A DNA stretch of 64,000 nucleotides from Eudorina sp. 2006-703-Eu-15 (lineage: Eukaryota > Chlorophyta > Chlorophyceae > Chlamydomonadales > Volvocaceae). The first letter of the stretch is position 1, and every line of letters starts with the position of its first letter. A model generated the notes under the pieces. The model did not search any database, had not been told where the DNA came from, and saw only the letters and a program-made list of their open reading frames with translations. The position numbers were made by a program, and so were the translations under genes. Shown here one piece after another: positions 34,701-49,700 of the stretch. Where the stretch lies: positions 753,501-817,500 of the forward strand of contig BDSI01000037.1 of assembly GCA_003117195.1 (NCBI GenBank). Reading direction: 5' to 3'.

Positions 34701-37700
34701 AGCTGACTCATCGCGTCTTTGCTTGCAGGCGGGCGCATCGAAAGGGGAGGTCCGCCAGGGGTGTGGATAAGTCTCCGACTCGATGGCACGTCCGGATCCA
34801 CGTGTTTGCGCAGCTGCCTTCAGGGTATGAGCTGACTCATCGCGTCTTTGCTTGCAGGCGGGCGCATCGGAAGGGGAGGTCCGCCAGGGGTGTGGATAAG
34901 TCTCCGACTCGATGGCACGTCCGGATCCACGTGTTTGCGCAGCTGCCTTCAGGGTATGAGCTGACTCATCGCGTCTTGCTTGCAGGCGGGCGCATCGGAA
35001 GGGGAGGTCCGCCAGGGGTGTGGGTAAGTCTCCGACTCGATGGCAGTCCGGATCCACGTGTTTGCGCAGCTGCCTTCAGGGTATGAGCTGACTCATCGCG
35101 TCTTTGCTTGCAGGCGGGCGCATCGGAAGGGGAGGTCCGCCAGGGGTGTGGGTAAGTCTCCGACTCGATGGCACGTCCGGATCCACGTGTTTGCGCAGCT
35201 GCCTTCAGGGTATGAGCTGACTCATCGCGTCTTTGCTTGCAGGCGGGCGCATCGGAAGGGAGGTCCGCCAGGGGTGTGGGTAAGTCTCCGACTCGATGGC
35301 ACGTCCGGATCCACGTGTTTGCGCAGCTGCCTTCAGGGTATGAGCTGACTCATCGCGTCTTTGCTTGCAGGCGGGCGCATCGGAAGGGGAGGTCCGCCAG
35401 GGGTGTGGGTAAGTCTCCGACTCGATGGCACGTCCGGATCCACGTGTTTGCGCAGCTGCTTTCAGGGTATGAGCTGACTCATCGCGTCTTTGCTTGCAGG
35501 CGGGCGCATCGAAAGGGGAGGTCCGCCAGGGGTGTGGTAAGTCTCCGACTCGATGGCACGTCCGGATCCACGTGTTTGCGCAGCTGCCTTCAGGGTATGA
35601 GCTGACTCATCGCGTCTTTGCTTGCAGGCGGGCGCATCGGAAGGGGAGGTCCGCCAGGGGTGTGGGTAAGTCTCCGACTCGATGGCACGTCCGGATCCAC
35701 GTGTTTGCGCAGCTGCCTTCAGGGTATGAGCTGACTCATCGCGTCTTTGCTTGCAGGCGGGCGCATCGGAAGGGGAGGTCCGCCAGGGGTGTGGTAAGTC
35801 TCCGACTCGATGGCACGTCCGGATCCACGTGTTTGCGCAGCTGCCTTCAGGGTATGAGCTGACTCATCGCGTCTTTGCTTGCAGGCGGGCGCATCGAAAG
35901 GGGAGGTCCGCCAGGGGTGTGGGTAAGTCTCCGACTCGATGGCACGTCCGGATCCACGTGTTTGCGCAGCTGCCTTCAGGGTATGAGCTGACTCATCGCG
36001 TCTTTGCTTGCAGGCGGGCGCATCGGAAGGGGAGGTCCGCCAGGGGTGTGGTAAGTCTCCGACTCGATGGCACGTCCGGATCCACGTGTTTGCGCAGCTG
36101 CCTTCAGGGTATGAGCTGACTCATCGCGTCTTTGCTTGCAGGCGGGCGCATCGAAGGGGAGGTCCGCCAGGGGTGTGGATAAGTCTCCGACTCGATGGCA
36201 CGTCCGGATCCACGTGTTTGCGCAGCTGCCTTCAGGGTATGAGCTGACTCATCGCGTCTTTACTTGCAGGCGGGCGCATCGAAAGGGAGGTCCGCCAGGG
36301 GTGTGGGTAAGTCTCCGACTCGATGGCACGTCCGGATCCACGTGTTTGCGCAGCTGCCTTCAGGGTATGAGCTGACTCATCGCGTCTTTGCTTGCAGGCG
36401 GGCGCATCGGAAGGGGAGGTCCGCCAGGGGTGTGGTAAGTCTCCGACTCGATGGCACGTCCGGATCCACGTGTTTGCGCAGCTGCTTTCAGGGTATGAGC
36501 TGACTCATCGCGTCTTGACTTGCAGGCGGGCGCATCGAAGGGGAGGTCCGCCAGGGTGTGGATAAGTCTCCGACTCGATGGCACGTCCGGATCCACGTGT
36601 TTGCGCAGCTGCCTTCAGGGTATGAGCTGACTCATCGCGTCTTTACTTGCAGGCGGGCGCATCGGAAGGGGAGGTCCGCCAGGGGTGTGGGTAAGTCTCC
36701 GACTCGATGGCACGTCCGGATCCACGTGTTTGCGCAGCTGCTTTCAGGGTATGAGCTGACTCATCGCGTCTTTGCTTGCAGGCGGGCGCATCGAAAGGGG
36801 AGGTCCGCCAGGGGTGTGGATAAGTCTCCGACTCGATGGCACGTCCGGATCCACGTGTTTGCGCAGCTGCCTTCAGGGTATGAGCTGACTCATCGCGTCT
36901 TTGCTTGCAGGCGGGCGCATCGGAAGGGGAGGTCCGCCAGGGGTGTGGGTAAGTCTCCGACTCGATGGCACGTCCGGATCCGTGTTTGCGCAGCTGCCTT
37001 CAGGGTATGAGCTGACTCATCGTTTGCTCGATGGCACGTCTGTGTTTGCGCAGCTGCCTTCAGGGTATGAGCTGACTCATCGCGTCTTTGCTTGCAGGCG
37101 GGCGCATCGGAAGGGGAGGTCCGCCAGGGGTGTGGTAAGTCTCCGACTCGATGGCACGTCCGGATCCACGTGTTTGCGCAGCTGCCTTCAGGGTATGAGC
37201 TGACTCATCGCGTCTTTGCTTGCAGGCGGGCGCATCGGAAGGGGAGGTCCGCCAGGGTGTGGGTAAGTCTCCGACTCGATGGCACGTCCGGATCCACGTG
37301 TTTGCGCAGCTGCCTTCAGGGTATGAGCTGACTCATCGCGTCTTTGCTTGCAGGCGGGCGCATCGAAGGGGGTCCGCCAGGGGTGTGGTAAGTCTCCGAC
37401 TCGATGGCACGTCCGGATCCACGTGTTTGCGCAGCTGCCTTCAGGGTATGAGCTGACTCATCGCGTCTTTGCTTGCAGGCGGGCGCATCGGAAGGGGAGG
37501 TCCGCCAGGGGTGTGGTAAGTCTCCGACTCGATGGCACGTCCGGATCCACGTGTTTGCGCAGCTGCCTTCAGGGTATGAGCTGACTCATCGCGTCTTTGC
37601 TTGCAGGCGGGCGCATCGGAAGGAGGTCCGCCAGGGGTGTGGTAAGTCTCCGACTCGATGGCACGTCCGGATCCACGTGTTTGCGCAGCTGCCTTCAGGG

Positions 37701-40700
37701 TATGAGCTGACTCATCGCGTCTTTGCTTGCAGGCGGGCGCATCGGAAGGGAGGTCCGCCAGGGGTGTGGATAAGTCTCCGACTCGATGGCACGTCCGGAT
37801 CCACGTGTTTGCGCAGCTGCCTTCAGGGTATGAGCTGACTCATCGCGTCTTGCTTGCAGGCGGGCGCATCGGAAGGGGAGGTCCGCCAGGGGTGTGGTAA
37901 GTCTCCGACTCGATGGCACGTCCGGATCCACGTGTTTGCGCAGCTTTCAGGGTATGAGCTGACTCATCGCGTCTTTGCTTGCAGGCGGGCGCATTGTGGT
38001 AAGTCTCCGACTCGATGGCAGGTGTTTGCGCAGCTGCCTTCAGGGTATGAGCTGACTCATCGCGTCTTTGCTTGCAGGCGGGCGCATCGGAAGGGGAGGT
38101 CCGCCAGGGGTGTGGGTAAGTCTCCGACTCGATGGCACGTCCGGATCCACGTGTTTGCGCAGCTGCCTTCAGGGTATGAGCTGACTCATCGCGTCTTTGC
38201 TTGCAGGCGGGCGCATCGGAAGGGAGGTCCGCCAGGGGTGTGGGTAAGTCTCCGACTCGATGGCACGTCCGGATCCACGTGTTTGCGCAGCTGCTTCAGG
38301 GTATGAGCTGACTCATCGCGTCTTTGCTTGCAGGCGGGCGCATCGGAAGGGGAGGTCCGCCAGGGGTGTGGGTAAGTCTCCGACTCGATGGCACGTCCGG
38401 ATCCACGTGTTTGCGCAGCTGCCTTCAGGGTATGAGCTGACTCATCGCGTCTTTGCTTGCAGGCGGGCGCATCGGAAGGGGAGGTCCGCCAGGGGTGTGG
38501 TAAGTCTCCGACTCGATGGCACGTCCGGATCCACGTGTTTGCGCAGCTGCTTCAGGGTATGAGCTGACTCATCGCGTCTTTGCTTGCAGGCGGGCGCATC
38601 GAAGGGGAGGTCCGCCAGGGGTGTGGTAAGTCTCCGACTCGATGGCACGTCCGGATCCACGTGTTTGCGCAGCTGCCTTCAGGGTATGAGCTGACTCATC
38701 GCGTCTTTGCTTGCAGGCGGGCGCATCGGAAGGGGAGGTCCGCCAGGGGTGTGGGTAAGTCTCCGACTCGATGGCACGTCCGGATCCACGTGTTTGCGCA
38801 GCTGCCTTCAGGGTATGAGCTGACTCATCGCGTCTTTGCTTGCAGGCGGGCGCATCGGAAGGGGAGGTCCGCCAGGGGTGTGGTAAGTCTCCGACTCGAT
38901 GGCACGTCCGGATCCACGTGTTTGCGCAGCTGCCTTCAGGGTATGAGCTGACTCATCGCGTCTTTGCTTGCAGGCGGGCGCATCGGAAGGGAGGTCCGCC
39001 AGGGGTGTGGATAAGTCTCCGACTCGATGGCACGTCCGGATCCACGTGTTTGCGCAGCTGCCTTCAGGGTATGAGCTGACTCATCGCGTCTTTGCTTGCA
39101 GGCGGGCGCATCGGAAGGGGAGGTCCGCCAGGGGTGTGGTAAGTCTCCGACTCGATGGCACGTCCGGATCCACGTGTTTGCGCAGCTGCCTTCAGGGTAT
39201 GAGCTGACTCATCGCGTCTTTGCTTGCAGGCGGGCGCATCGGAAGGGGAGGTCCGCCAGGGGTGTGGTAAGTCTCCGACTCGATGGCACGTCCGGATCCA
39301 CGTGTTTGCGCAGCTGCCTTCAGGGTATGAGCTGACTCATCGCGTCTTTGCTTGCAGGCGGGCGCATCGGAAGGGAGGTCCGCCAGGGGTGTGGGTAAGT
39401 CTCCGACTCGATGGCACGTCCGGATCCACGTGTTTGCGCAGCTGCCTTCAGGGTATGAGCTGACTCATCGCGTCTTTGCTTGCAGGCGGGCGCATCGGAA
39501 GGGGAGGTCCGCCAGGGGTGTGGGTAAGTCTCCGACTCGATGGCACGTCCGGATCCACGTGTTTGCGCAGCTGCTTCAGGGTATGAGCTGACTCATCGCG
39601 TCTTTGCTTGCAGGCGGGCGCATCGAAAGGGGAGGTCCGCCAGGGGTGTGGATAAGTCTCCGACTCGATGGCACGTCCGGATCCACGTGTTTGCGCAGCT
39701 GCCTTCAGGGTATGAGCTGACTCATCGCGTCTTTACTTGCAGGCGGGCGCATCGGAAGGGGAGGTCCGCCAGGGGTGTGGGTAAGTCTCCGACTCGATGG
39801 CAGGTCCGGATCCACGTGTTTGCGCAGCTGCCTTCAGGGTATGAGCTGACTCATCGCGTCTTTGCTTGCAGGCGGGCGCATCGGAAGGGGAGGTCCGCCA
39901 GGGGTGTGGGTAAGTCTCCGACTCGATGGCACGTCCGGATCCACGTGTTTGCGCAGCTGCCTTCAGGGTATGAGCTGACTCATCGCGTCTTTGCTTGCAG
40001 GCGGGCGCATCGGAAGGGGAGGTCCGCCAGGGGTGTGGGTAAGTCTCCGACTCGATGGCACGTCCGGATCCACGTGTTTGCGCAGCTGCCTTCAGGGTAT
40101 GAGCTGACTCATCGCGTCTTTGCTTGCAGGCGGGCGCATCGGAAGGGGAGGTCCGCCAGGGGTGTGGTAAGTCTCCGACTCGATGGCACGTCCGGATCCA
40201 CGTGTTTGCGCAGCTGCCTTCAGGGTATGAGCTGACTCATCGCGTCTTTGCTTGCAGGCGGGCGCATCGAAGGGGAGGTCCGCCAGGGGTGTGGATAAGT
40301 CTCCGACTCGATGGCACGTCCGGATCCACGTGTTTGCGCAGCTGCCTTCAGGGTATGAGCTGACTCATCGCGTCTTTGCTTGCAGGCGGGCGCATCGAAG
40401 GGGAGGTCCGCCAGGGGTGTGGGTAAGTCTCCGACTCGATGGCACGTCCGGATCCACGTGTTTGCGCAGCTGCCTTCAGGGTATGAGCTGACTCATCGCG
40501 TCTTTGCTTGCAGGCGGGCGCATCGGAAGGGGAGGTCCGCCAGGGGTGTGGGTAAGTCTCCGACTCGATGGCACGTCCGGATCCACGTGTTTGCGCAGCT
40601 GCTTCAGGGTATGAGCTGACTCATCGCGTCTTTGCTTGCAGGCGGGCGCATCGAAGGGGAGGTCCGCCAGGGGTGTGGTAAGTCTCCGACTCGATGGCAC

Positions 40701-43700
40701 GTCCGGATCCACGTGTTTGCGCAGCTGCCTTCAGGGTATGAGCTGACTCATCGCGTCTTTGCTTGCAGGCGGGCGCATCGAAGGGGAGGTCCGCCAGGGG
40801 TGTGGTAAGTCTCCGACTCGATGGCACGTCCGGATCCACGTGTTTGCGCAGCTGCTTCAGGGTATGAGCTGACTCATCGCGTCTTTGCTTGCAGGCGGGC
40901 GCATCGGAAGGGAGGTCCGCCAGGGGTGTGGGTAAGTCTCCGACTCGATGGCACGTCCGGATCCACGTGTTTGCGCAGCTGCCTTCAGGGTATGAGCTGA
41001 CTCATCGCGTCTTTGCTTGCAGGCGGGCGCATCGGAAGGGGAGGTCCGCCAGGGGTGTGGGTAAGTCTCCGACTCGATGGCACGTCCGGATCCACGTGTT
41101 TGCGCAGCTGCTTCAGGGTATGAGCTGACTCATCGCGTCTTTGCTTGCAGGCGGGCGCATCGGAAGGGGAGGTCCGCCAGGGGTGTGGTAAGTCTCCGAC
41201 TCGATGGCACGTCCGGATCCACGTGTTTGCGCAGCTGCCTTCAGGGTATGAGCTGACTCATCGCGTCTTTGCTTGCAGGCGGGCGCATCGGAAGGGGAGG
41301 TCCGCCAGGGGTGTGGGTAAGTCTCCGACTCGATGGCACGTCCGGATCCACGTGTTTGCGCAGCTGCCTTCAGGGTATGAGCTGACTCATCGCGTCTTTG
41401 CTTGCAGGCGGGCGCATCGGAAGGGGAGGTCCGCCAGGGGTGTGGGTAAGTCTCCGACTCGATGGCACGTCCGGATCCACGTGTTTGCGCAGCTGCCTTC
41501 AGGGTATGAGCTGACTCATCGCGTCTTTGCTTGCAGGCGGGCGCATCGGAAGGGGAGGTCCGCCAGGGGTGTGGATAAGTCTCCGACTCGATGGCACGTC
41601 CGGATCCACGTGTTTGCGCAGCTGCCTTCAGGGTATGAGCTGACTCATCGCGTCTTTGCTTGCAGGCGGGCGCATCGAAAGGGGAGGTCCGCCAGGGGTG
41701 TGGATAAGTCTCCGACTCGATGGCACGTCCGGATCCACGTGTTTGCGCAGCTGCCTTCAGGGTATGAGCTGACTCATCGCGTCGTCTCCGCCAGGGTGTG
41801 GGTAAGTCTTCGATGGCACGTCCGGATCGTGTTTGCGCAGCTGCCTTCAGGGTATGAGCTGACTCATCGCGTCTTTGCTTGCAGGCGGGCGCATCAGGTC
41901 CGCCAGGGGTGTGGGTAAGTCTCCGACTCGATGGCACGTCCGGATCCACGTGTTTGCGCAGCTGCCTTCAGGGTATGAGCTGACTCATCGCGTCTTTGCT
42001 TGCAGGCGGGCGCATCGGAAGGGGAGGTCCGCCAGGGTGTGGGTAAGTCTCCGACTCGATGGCACGTCCGGATCCACGTGTTTGCGCAGCTGCCTTCAGG
42101 GTATGAGCTGACTCATCGCGTCTTTGCTTGCAGGCGGGCGCATCGGAAGGGAGGTCCGCCAGGGGTGTGGGTAAGTCTCCGACTCGATGGCAGGTCCGGA
42201 TCCACGTGTTTGCGCAGCTGCCTTCAGGGTATGAGCTGACTCATCGCGTCTTTACTTGCAGGCGGGCGCATCGGAAGGGGAGGTCCGCCAGGGGTGTGGG
42301 TAAGTCTCCGACTCGATGGCACGTCCGGATCCACGTGTTTGCGCAGCTGCCTTCAGGGTATGAGCTGACTCATCGCGTCTTTGCTTGCAGGCGGGCGCAT
42401 AAGGGGAGGTCCGCCAGGGTGTGGGTAAGTCTCCGACTCGATGGCACGTCCGGATCCACGTGTTTGCGCAGCTGCCTTCAGGGTATGAGCTGACTCATCG
42501 CGTCTTTGCTTGCAGGCGGGCGCATCGGAAGGGGAGGTCCGCCAGGGGTGTGGGTAAGTCTCCGACTCGATGGCACGTCCGGATCCACGTGTTTGCGCAG
42601 CTGCCTTCAGGGTATGAGCTGACTCATCGCGTCTTTGCTTGCAGGCGGGCGCATCGGAAGGGAGGTCCGCCAGGGGTGTGGGTAAGTCTCCGACTCGATG
42701 GCACGTCCGGATCCACGTGTTTGCGCAGCTGCCTTCAGGGTATGAGCTGACTCATCGCGTCTCTTGCAGGCGGGCGCATCGGAAGGGGAGGTCCGCCAGG
42801 GTGTGGGTAAGTCTCCGACTCGATGGCACGTCCGGATCCACGTGTTTGCGCAGCTGCCTTCAGGGTATGAGCTGACTCATCGCGTCTTTGCTTGCAGGCG
42901 GGCGCATCGGAAGGGGGTCCGCCAGGGGTGTGGGTAAGTCTCCGACTCGATGGCACGTCCGGATCCACGTGTTTGCGCAGCTGCCTTCAGGGTATGAGCT
43001 GACTCATCGCGTCTTTGCTTGCAGGCGGGCGCATCGGAAGGGAGGTCCGCCAGGGGTGTGGGTAAGTCTCCGACTCGATGGCACGTCCGGATCCACGTGT
43101 TTGCGCAGCTGCCTTCAGGGTATGAGCTGACTCATCGCGTCTTTGCTTGCAGGCGGGCGCATCGGAAGGGGAGGTCCGCCAGGGGTGTGGGTAAGTCTCC
43201 GACTCGATGGCACGTCCGGATCCACGTGTTTGCGCAGCTGCCTTCAGGGTATGAGCTGACTCATCGCGTCTTTGCTTGCAGGCGGGCGCATCGGAAGGGA
43301 GGTCCGCCAGGGGTGTGGGTAAGTCTCCGACTCGATGGCACGTCCGGATCCACGTGTTTGCGCAGCTGCCTTCAGGGTATGAGCTGACTCATCGCGTCTT
43401 TGCTTGCAGGCGGGCGCATCGGAAGGGGAGGTCCGCCAGGGGTGTGGGTAAGTCTCCGACTCGATGGCACGTCCGGATCCACGTGTTTGCGCAGCTGCCT
43501 TCAGGGTATGAGCTGACTCATCGCGTCTTTGCTTGCAGGCGGGCGCATCGGAAGGGGAGGTCCGCCAGGGGTGTGGGTAAGTCTCCGACTCGATGGCACG
43601 TCCGGATCCACGTGTTTGCGCAGCTGCCTTCAGGGTATGAGCTGACTCATCGCGTCTTTGCTTGCAGGCGGGCGCATCGGAAGGGAGGTCCGCCAGGGGT

Positions 43701-46700
43701 GTGGTAAGTCTCCGACTCGATGGCACGTCCGGATCCACGTGTTTGCGCAGCTGCCTTCAGGGTATGAGCTGACTCATCGCGTCTTTGCTTGCAGGCGGGC
43801 GCATCGGAAGGGGAGGTCCGCCAGGGGTGTGGGTAAGTCTCCGACTCGATGGCACGTCCGGATCCACGTGTTTGCGCAGCTGCCTTCAGGGTATGAGCTG
43901 ACTCATCGCGTCTTTGCTTGCAGGCGGGCGCATCGGAAGGGAGGTCCGCCAGGGGTGTGGATAAGTCTCCGACTCGATGGCACGTCCGGATCCACGTGTT
44001 TGCGCAGCTGCCTTCAGGGTATGAGCTGACTCATCGCGTCTTTGCTTGCAGGCGGCGCATCGGAAGGGGAGGTCCGCCAGGGGTGTGGGTAAGTCTCCGA
44101 CTCGATGGCAGTCCGGATCCACGTGTTTGCGCAGCTGCCTTCAGGGTATGAGCTGACTCATCGCGTCTTTGCTTGCAGGCGGGCGCATCGGAAGGGGAGG
44201 TCCGCCAGGGGTGGGTAAGTCTCCGACTCGATGGCACGTCCGGATCCACGTGTTTGCGCAGCTGCCTTCAGGGTATGAGCTGACTCATCGCGTCTTTGCT
44301 TGCAGGCGGGCGCATCGGAAGGGAGGTCCGCCAGGGGTGTGGGTAAGTCTCCGACTCGATGGCACGTCCGGATCCACGTGTTTGCGCAGCTGCCTTCAGG
44401 GTATGAGCTGACTCATCGCGTCTTTGCTTGCAGGCGGGCGCATCGGAAGGGGAGGTCCGCCAGGGGTGTGGGTAAGTCTCCGACTCGATGGCACGTCCGG
44501 ATCCACGTGTTTGCGCAGCTGCCTTCAGGGTATGAGCTGACTCATCGCGTCTTTGCTTGCAGGCGGGCGCATCGGAAGGGGAGGTCCGCCAGGGGTGTGG
44601 GTAAGTCTCCGACTCGATGGCACGTCCGGATCCACGTGTTTGCGCAGCTGCCTTCAGGGTATGAGCTGACTCATCGCGTCTTTGCTTGCAGGCGGGCGCA
44701 TCGGAAGGGGAGGTCCGCCAGGGGTGTGGGTAAGTCTCCGACTCGATGGCACGTCCGGATCCACGTGTTTGCGCAGCTGCCTTCAGGGTATGAGCTGACT
44801 CATCGCGTCTTTGCTTGCAGGCGGGCGCATCGGAAGGGAGGTCCGCCAGGGGTGTGGGTAAGTCTCCGACTCGATGGCACGTCCGGATCCACGTGTTTGC
44901 GCAGCTGCCTTCAGGGTATGAGCTGACTCATCGCGTCTTTGCTTGCAGGCGGGCGCATCGGAAGGGAGGTCCGCCAGGGGTGTGGGTAAGTCTCCGACTC
45001 GATGGCACGTCCGGATCCACGTGTTTGCGCAGCTGCCTTCAGGGTATGAGCTGACTCATCGCGTCTTTGCTTGCAGGCGGGCGCATCGGAAGGGGAGGTC
45101 CGCCAGGGGTGTGGTAAGTCTCCGACTCGATGGCACGTCCGGATCCACGTGTTTGCGCAGCTGCCTTCAGGGTATGAGCTGACTCATCGCGTCTTTGCTT
45201 GCAGGCGGGCGCATCGGAAGGGGGTCCGCCAGGGGTGTGGGTAAGTCTCCGACTCGATGGCACGTCCGGATCCACGTGTTTGCGCAGCTGCCTTCAGGGT
45301 ATGAGCTGACTCATCGCGTCTTTGCTTGCAGGCGGGCGCATCGGAAGGGGAGGTCCGCCAGGGGTGTGGAAGTCTCCGACTCGATGGCACGTCCGGATCC
45401 ACGTGTTTGCGCAGCTGCCTTCAGGGTATGAGCTGACTCATCGCGTCTTTGCTTGCAGGCGGGCGCATCGGAAGGGGAGGTCCGCCAGGGGTGTGGGTAA
45501 GTCTCCGACTCGATGGCACGTCCGGATCCACGTGTTTGCGCAGCTGCCTTCAGGGTATGAGCTGACTCATCGCGTCTTTGCTTGCAGGCGGGCGCATCGG
45601 AAGGGAGGTCCGCCAGGGGTGTGGGTAAGTCTCCGACTCGATGGCACGTCCGGATCCACGTGTTTGCGCAGCTGCCTTCAGGGTATGAGCTGACTCATCG
45701 CGTCTTTGCTTGCAGGCGGGCGCATCGGAAGGGGAGGTCCGCCAGGGGTGTGGGTAAGTCTCCGACTCGATGGCACGTCCGGATCCACGTGTTTGCGCAG
45801 CTGCCTTCAGGGTATGAGCTGACTCATCGCGTCTTTGCTTGCAGGCGGGCGCATCGGAAGGGGAGGTCCGCCAGGGGTGTGGGTAAGTCTCCGACTCGAT
45901 GGCACGTCCGGATCCACGTGTTTGCGCAGCTGCCTTCAGGGTATGAGCTGACTCATCGCGTCTTTGCTTGCAGGCGGGCGCATCGGAAGGGAGGTCCGCC
46001 AGGGGTGTGGGTAAGTCTCCGACTCGATGGCACGTCCGGATCCACGTGTTTGCGCAGCTGCCTTCAGGGTATGAGCTGACTCATCGCGTCTTTGCTTGCA
46101 GGCGGGCGCATCGAAGGGGAGGTCCGCCAGGGGTGTGGGTAAGTCTCCGACTCGATGGCACGTCCGGATCCACGTGTTTGCGCAGCTGCCTTCAGGGTAT
46201 GAGCTGACTCATCGCGTCTTTGCTTGCAGGCGGGCGCATCGGAAGGGGAGGTCCGCCAGGGGTGTGGGTAAGTCTCCGACTCGATGGCACGTCCGGATCC
46301 ACGTGTTTGCGCAGCTGCCTTCAGGGTATGAGCTGACTCATCGCGTCTTTGCTTGCAGGCGGGCGCATCGGAAGGGGAGGTCCGCCAGGGGTGTGGGTAA
46401 GTCTCCGACTCGATGGCACGTCCGGATCCACGTGTTTGCGCAGCTGCTTTCAGGGTATGAGCTGACTCATCGCGTCTTTGCTTGCAGGCGGGCGCATCGG
46501 AAGGGGAGGTCCGCCAGGGGTGTGGGTAAGTCTCCGACTCGATGGCACGTCCGGATCCACGTGTTTGCGCAGCTGCTTCAGGGTATGAGCTGACTCATCG
46601 CGTCTTTGCTTGCAGGCGGGCGCATCGGAAGGGGAGGTCCGCCAGGGGTGTGGGTAAGTCTCCGACTCGATGGCACGTCCGGATCCACGTGTTTGCGCAG

Positions 46701-49700
46701 CTGCCTTCAGGGTATGAGCTGACTCATCGCGTCTTTGCTTGCAGGCGGGCGCATCGGAAGGGAGGTCCGCCAGGGGTGTGGTAAGTCTCCGACTCGATGG
46801 CACGTCCGGATCCACGTGTTTGCGCAGCTGCCTTCAGGGTATGAGCTGACTCATCGCGTCTTTGCTTGCAGGCGGGCGCATCGGAAGGGGAGGTCCGCCA
46901 GGGGTGTGGGTAAGTCTCCGACTCGATGGCACGTCCGGATCCACGTGTTTGCGCAGCTGCCTTCAGGGTATGAGCTGACTCATCGCGTCTTTGCTTGCAG
47001 GCGGGCGCATCGGAAGGGGAGGTCCGCCAGGGGTGTGGGTAAGTCTCCGACTCGATGGCACGTCCGGATCCACGTGTTTGCGCAGCTGCTTTCAGGGTAT
47101 GAGCTGACTCATCGCGTCTTTGCTTGCAGGCGGGCGCATCGAAAGGGAGGTCCGCCAGGGGTGTGGATAAGTCTCCGACTCGATGGCACGTCCGGATCCA
47201 CGTGTTTGCGCAGCTGCCTTCAGGGTATGAGCTGACTCATCGCGTCTTGCTTGCAGGCGGGCGCATCGAAAGGGGAGGTCCGCCAGGGTGTGGATAAGTC
47301 TCCGACTCGATGGCACGTCCGGATCCACGTGTTTGCGCAGCTGCTTTCAGGGTATGAGCTGACTCATCGCGTCTTTGCTTGCAGGCGGGCGCATCGGAAG
47401 GAGGTCCGCCAGGGGTGTGGGTAAGTCTCCGACTCGATGGCACGTCCGGATCCACGTGTTTGCGCAGCTGCCTTCAGGGTATGAGCTGACTCATCGCGTC
47501 TTGACTTGCAGGCGGGCGCATCGAAGGGGAGGTCCGCCAGGGGTGTGGGTAAGTCTCCGACTCGATGGCACGTCCGGATCCACGTGTTTGCGCAGCTGCT
47601 TTCAGGGTATGAGCTGACTCATCGCGTCTTGCTTGCAGGCGGGCGCATCGGGGGAGGTCCGCCAGGGGTGTGGTAAGTCTCCGACTCGATGGCACGTCCG
47701 GATCCACGTGTTTGCGCAGCTGCTTCAGGGTATGAGCTGACTCATCGCGTCTTGCTTGCAGGCGGGCGCATCGAAAGGGGAGGTCCGCCAGGGGTGTGGA
47801 TAAGTCTCCGACTCGATGGCACGTCCGGATCCACGTGTTTGCGCAGCTGCCTTCAGGGTATGAGCTGACTCATCGCGTCTTTACTTGCAGGCGGGCGCAT
47901 CGGAAGGGGAGGTCCGCCAGGGGTGTGGGTAAGTCTCCGACTCGATGGCACGTCCGGATCCACGTGTTTGCGCAGCTGCCTTCAGGGTATGAGCTGACTC
48001 ATCGCGTCTTTGCTTGCAGGCGGGCGCATCGGAAGGGAGGTCCGCCAGGGGTGTGGGTAAGTCTCCGACTCGATGGCACGTCCGGATCCACGTGTTTGCG
48101 CAGCTGCTTTCAGGGTATGAGCTGACTCATCGCGTCTTGCTTGCAGGCGGGCGCATCGAAAGGGGAGGTCCGCCAGGGGTGTGGATAAGTCTCCGACTCG
48201 ATGGCACGTCCGGATCCACGTGTTTGCGCAGCTGCCTTCAGGGTATGAGCTGACTCATCGCGTCTTTGCTTGCAGGCGGGCGCATCGGAAGGGGAGGTCC
48301 GCCAGGGGTGTGGGTAAGTCTCCGACTCGATGGCACGTCCGGATCCACGTGTTTGCGCAGCTGCCTTCAGGGTATGAGCTGACTCATCGCGTCTTTGCTT
48401 GCAGGCGGGCGCATCGGAAGGGGAGGTCCGCCAGGGGTGTGGGTAAGTCTCCGACTCGATGGCACGTCCGGATCCACGTGTTTGCGCAGCTGCCTTCAGG
48501 GTATGAGCTGACTCATCGCGTCTTTGCTTGCAGGCGGGCGCATCGGAAGGGGAGGTCCGCCAGGGGTGTGGTAAGTCTCCGACTCGATGGCACGTCCGGA
48601 TCCACGTGTTTGCGCAGCTGCTTTCAGGGTATGAGCTGACTCATCGCGTCTTGCTTGCAGGCGGCGCATCGAAAGGGGAGGTCCGCCAGGGGTGTGGATA
48701 AGTCTCCGACTCGATGGCACGTCCGGATCCACGTGTTTGCGCAGCTGCCTTCAGGGTATGAGCTGACTCATCGCGTCTTGACTTGCAGGCGGGCGCATCG
48801 AAAGGGGAGGTCCGCCAGGGGTGTGGGTAAGTCTCCGACTCGATGGCACGTCCGGATCCACGTGTTTGCGCAGCTGCCTTCAGGGTATGAGCTGACTCAT
48901 CGCGTCTTTGCTTGCAGGCGGGCGCATCCGCCAGGGGTGTGGGTAAGTCTCCGACTCGATGGCACGTCCGGATCCACGTGTTTGCGCAGCTGCTTCAGGG
49001 TATGAGCTGACTCATCGCGTCTTGACTTGCAGGCGGGCGCATCGAAAGGGAGGTCCGCCAGGGGTGTGGTAAGTCTCCGACTCGATGGCACGTCCGGATC
49101 CACGTGTTTGCGCAGCTGCCTTCAGGGTATGAGCTGACTCATCGCGTCTTTGCTTGCAGGCGGGCGCATCGGAGGGGAGGTCCGCCAGGGGTGTGGATAA
49201 GTCTCCGACTCGATGGCACGTCCGGATCCACGTGTTTGCGCAGCTGCTTTCAGGGTATGAGCTGACTCATCGCGTCTTTGCTTGCAGGCGGGCGCATCGG
49301 AAGGGGAGGTCCGCCAGGGGTGTGGGTAAGTCTCCGACTCGATGGCACGTCCGGATCCACGTGTTTGCGCAGCTGCCTTCAGGGTATGAGCTGACTCATC
49401 GCGTCTTTGCTTGCAGGCGGGCGCATCGGAAGGGGAGGTCCGCCAGGGGTGTGGGTAAGTCTCCGACTCGATGGCACGTCCGGATCCACGTGTTTGCGCA
49501 GCTGCCTTCAGGGTATGAGCTGACTCATCGCGTCTTTGCTTGCAGGCGGGCGCATCGGAAGGGGAGGTCCGCCAGGGGTGTGGATAAGTCTCCGACTCGA
49601 TGGCACGTCCGGATCCACGTGTTTGCGCAGCTGCTTTCAGGGTATGAGCTGACTCATCGCGTCTTTGCTTGCAGGCGGGCGCATCGAAAGGGGAGGTCCG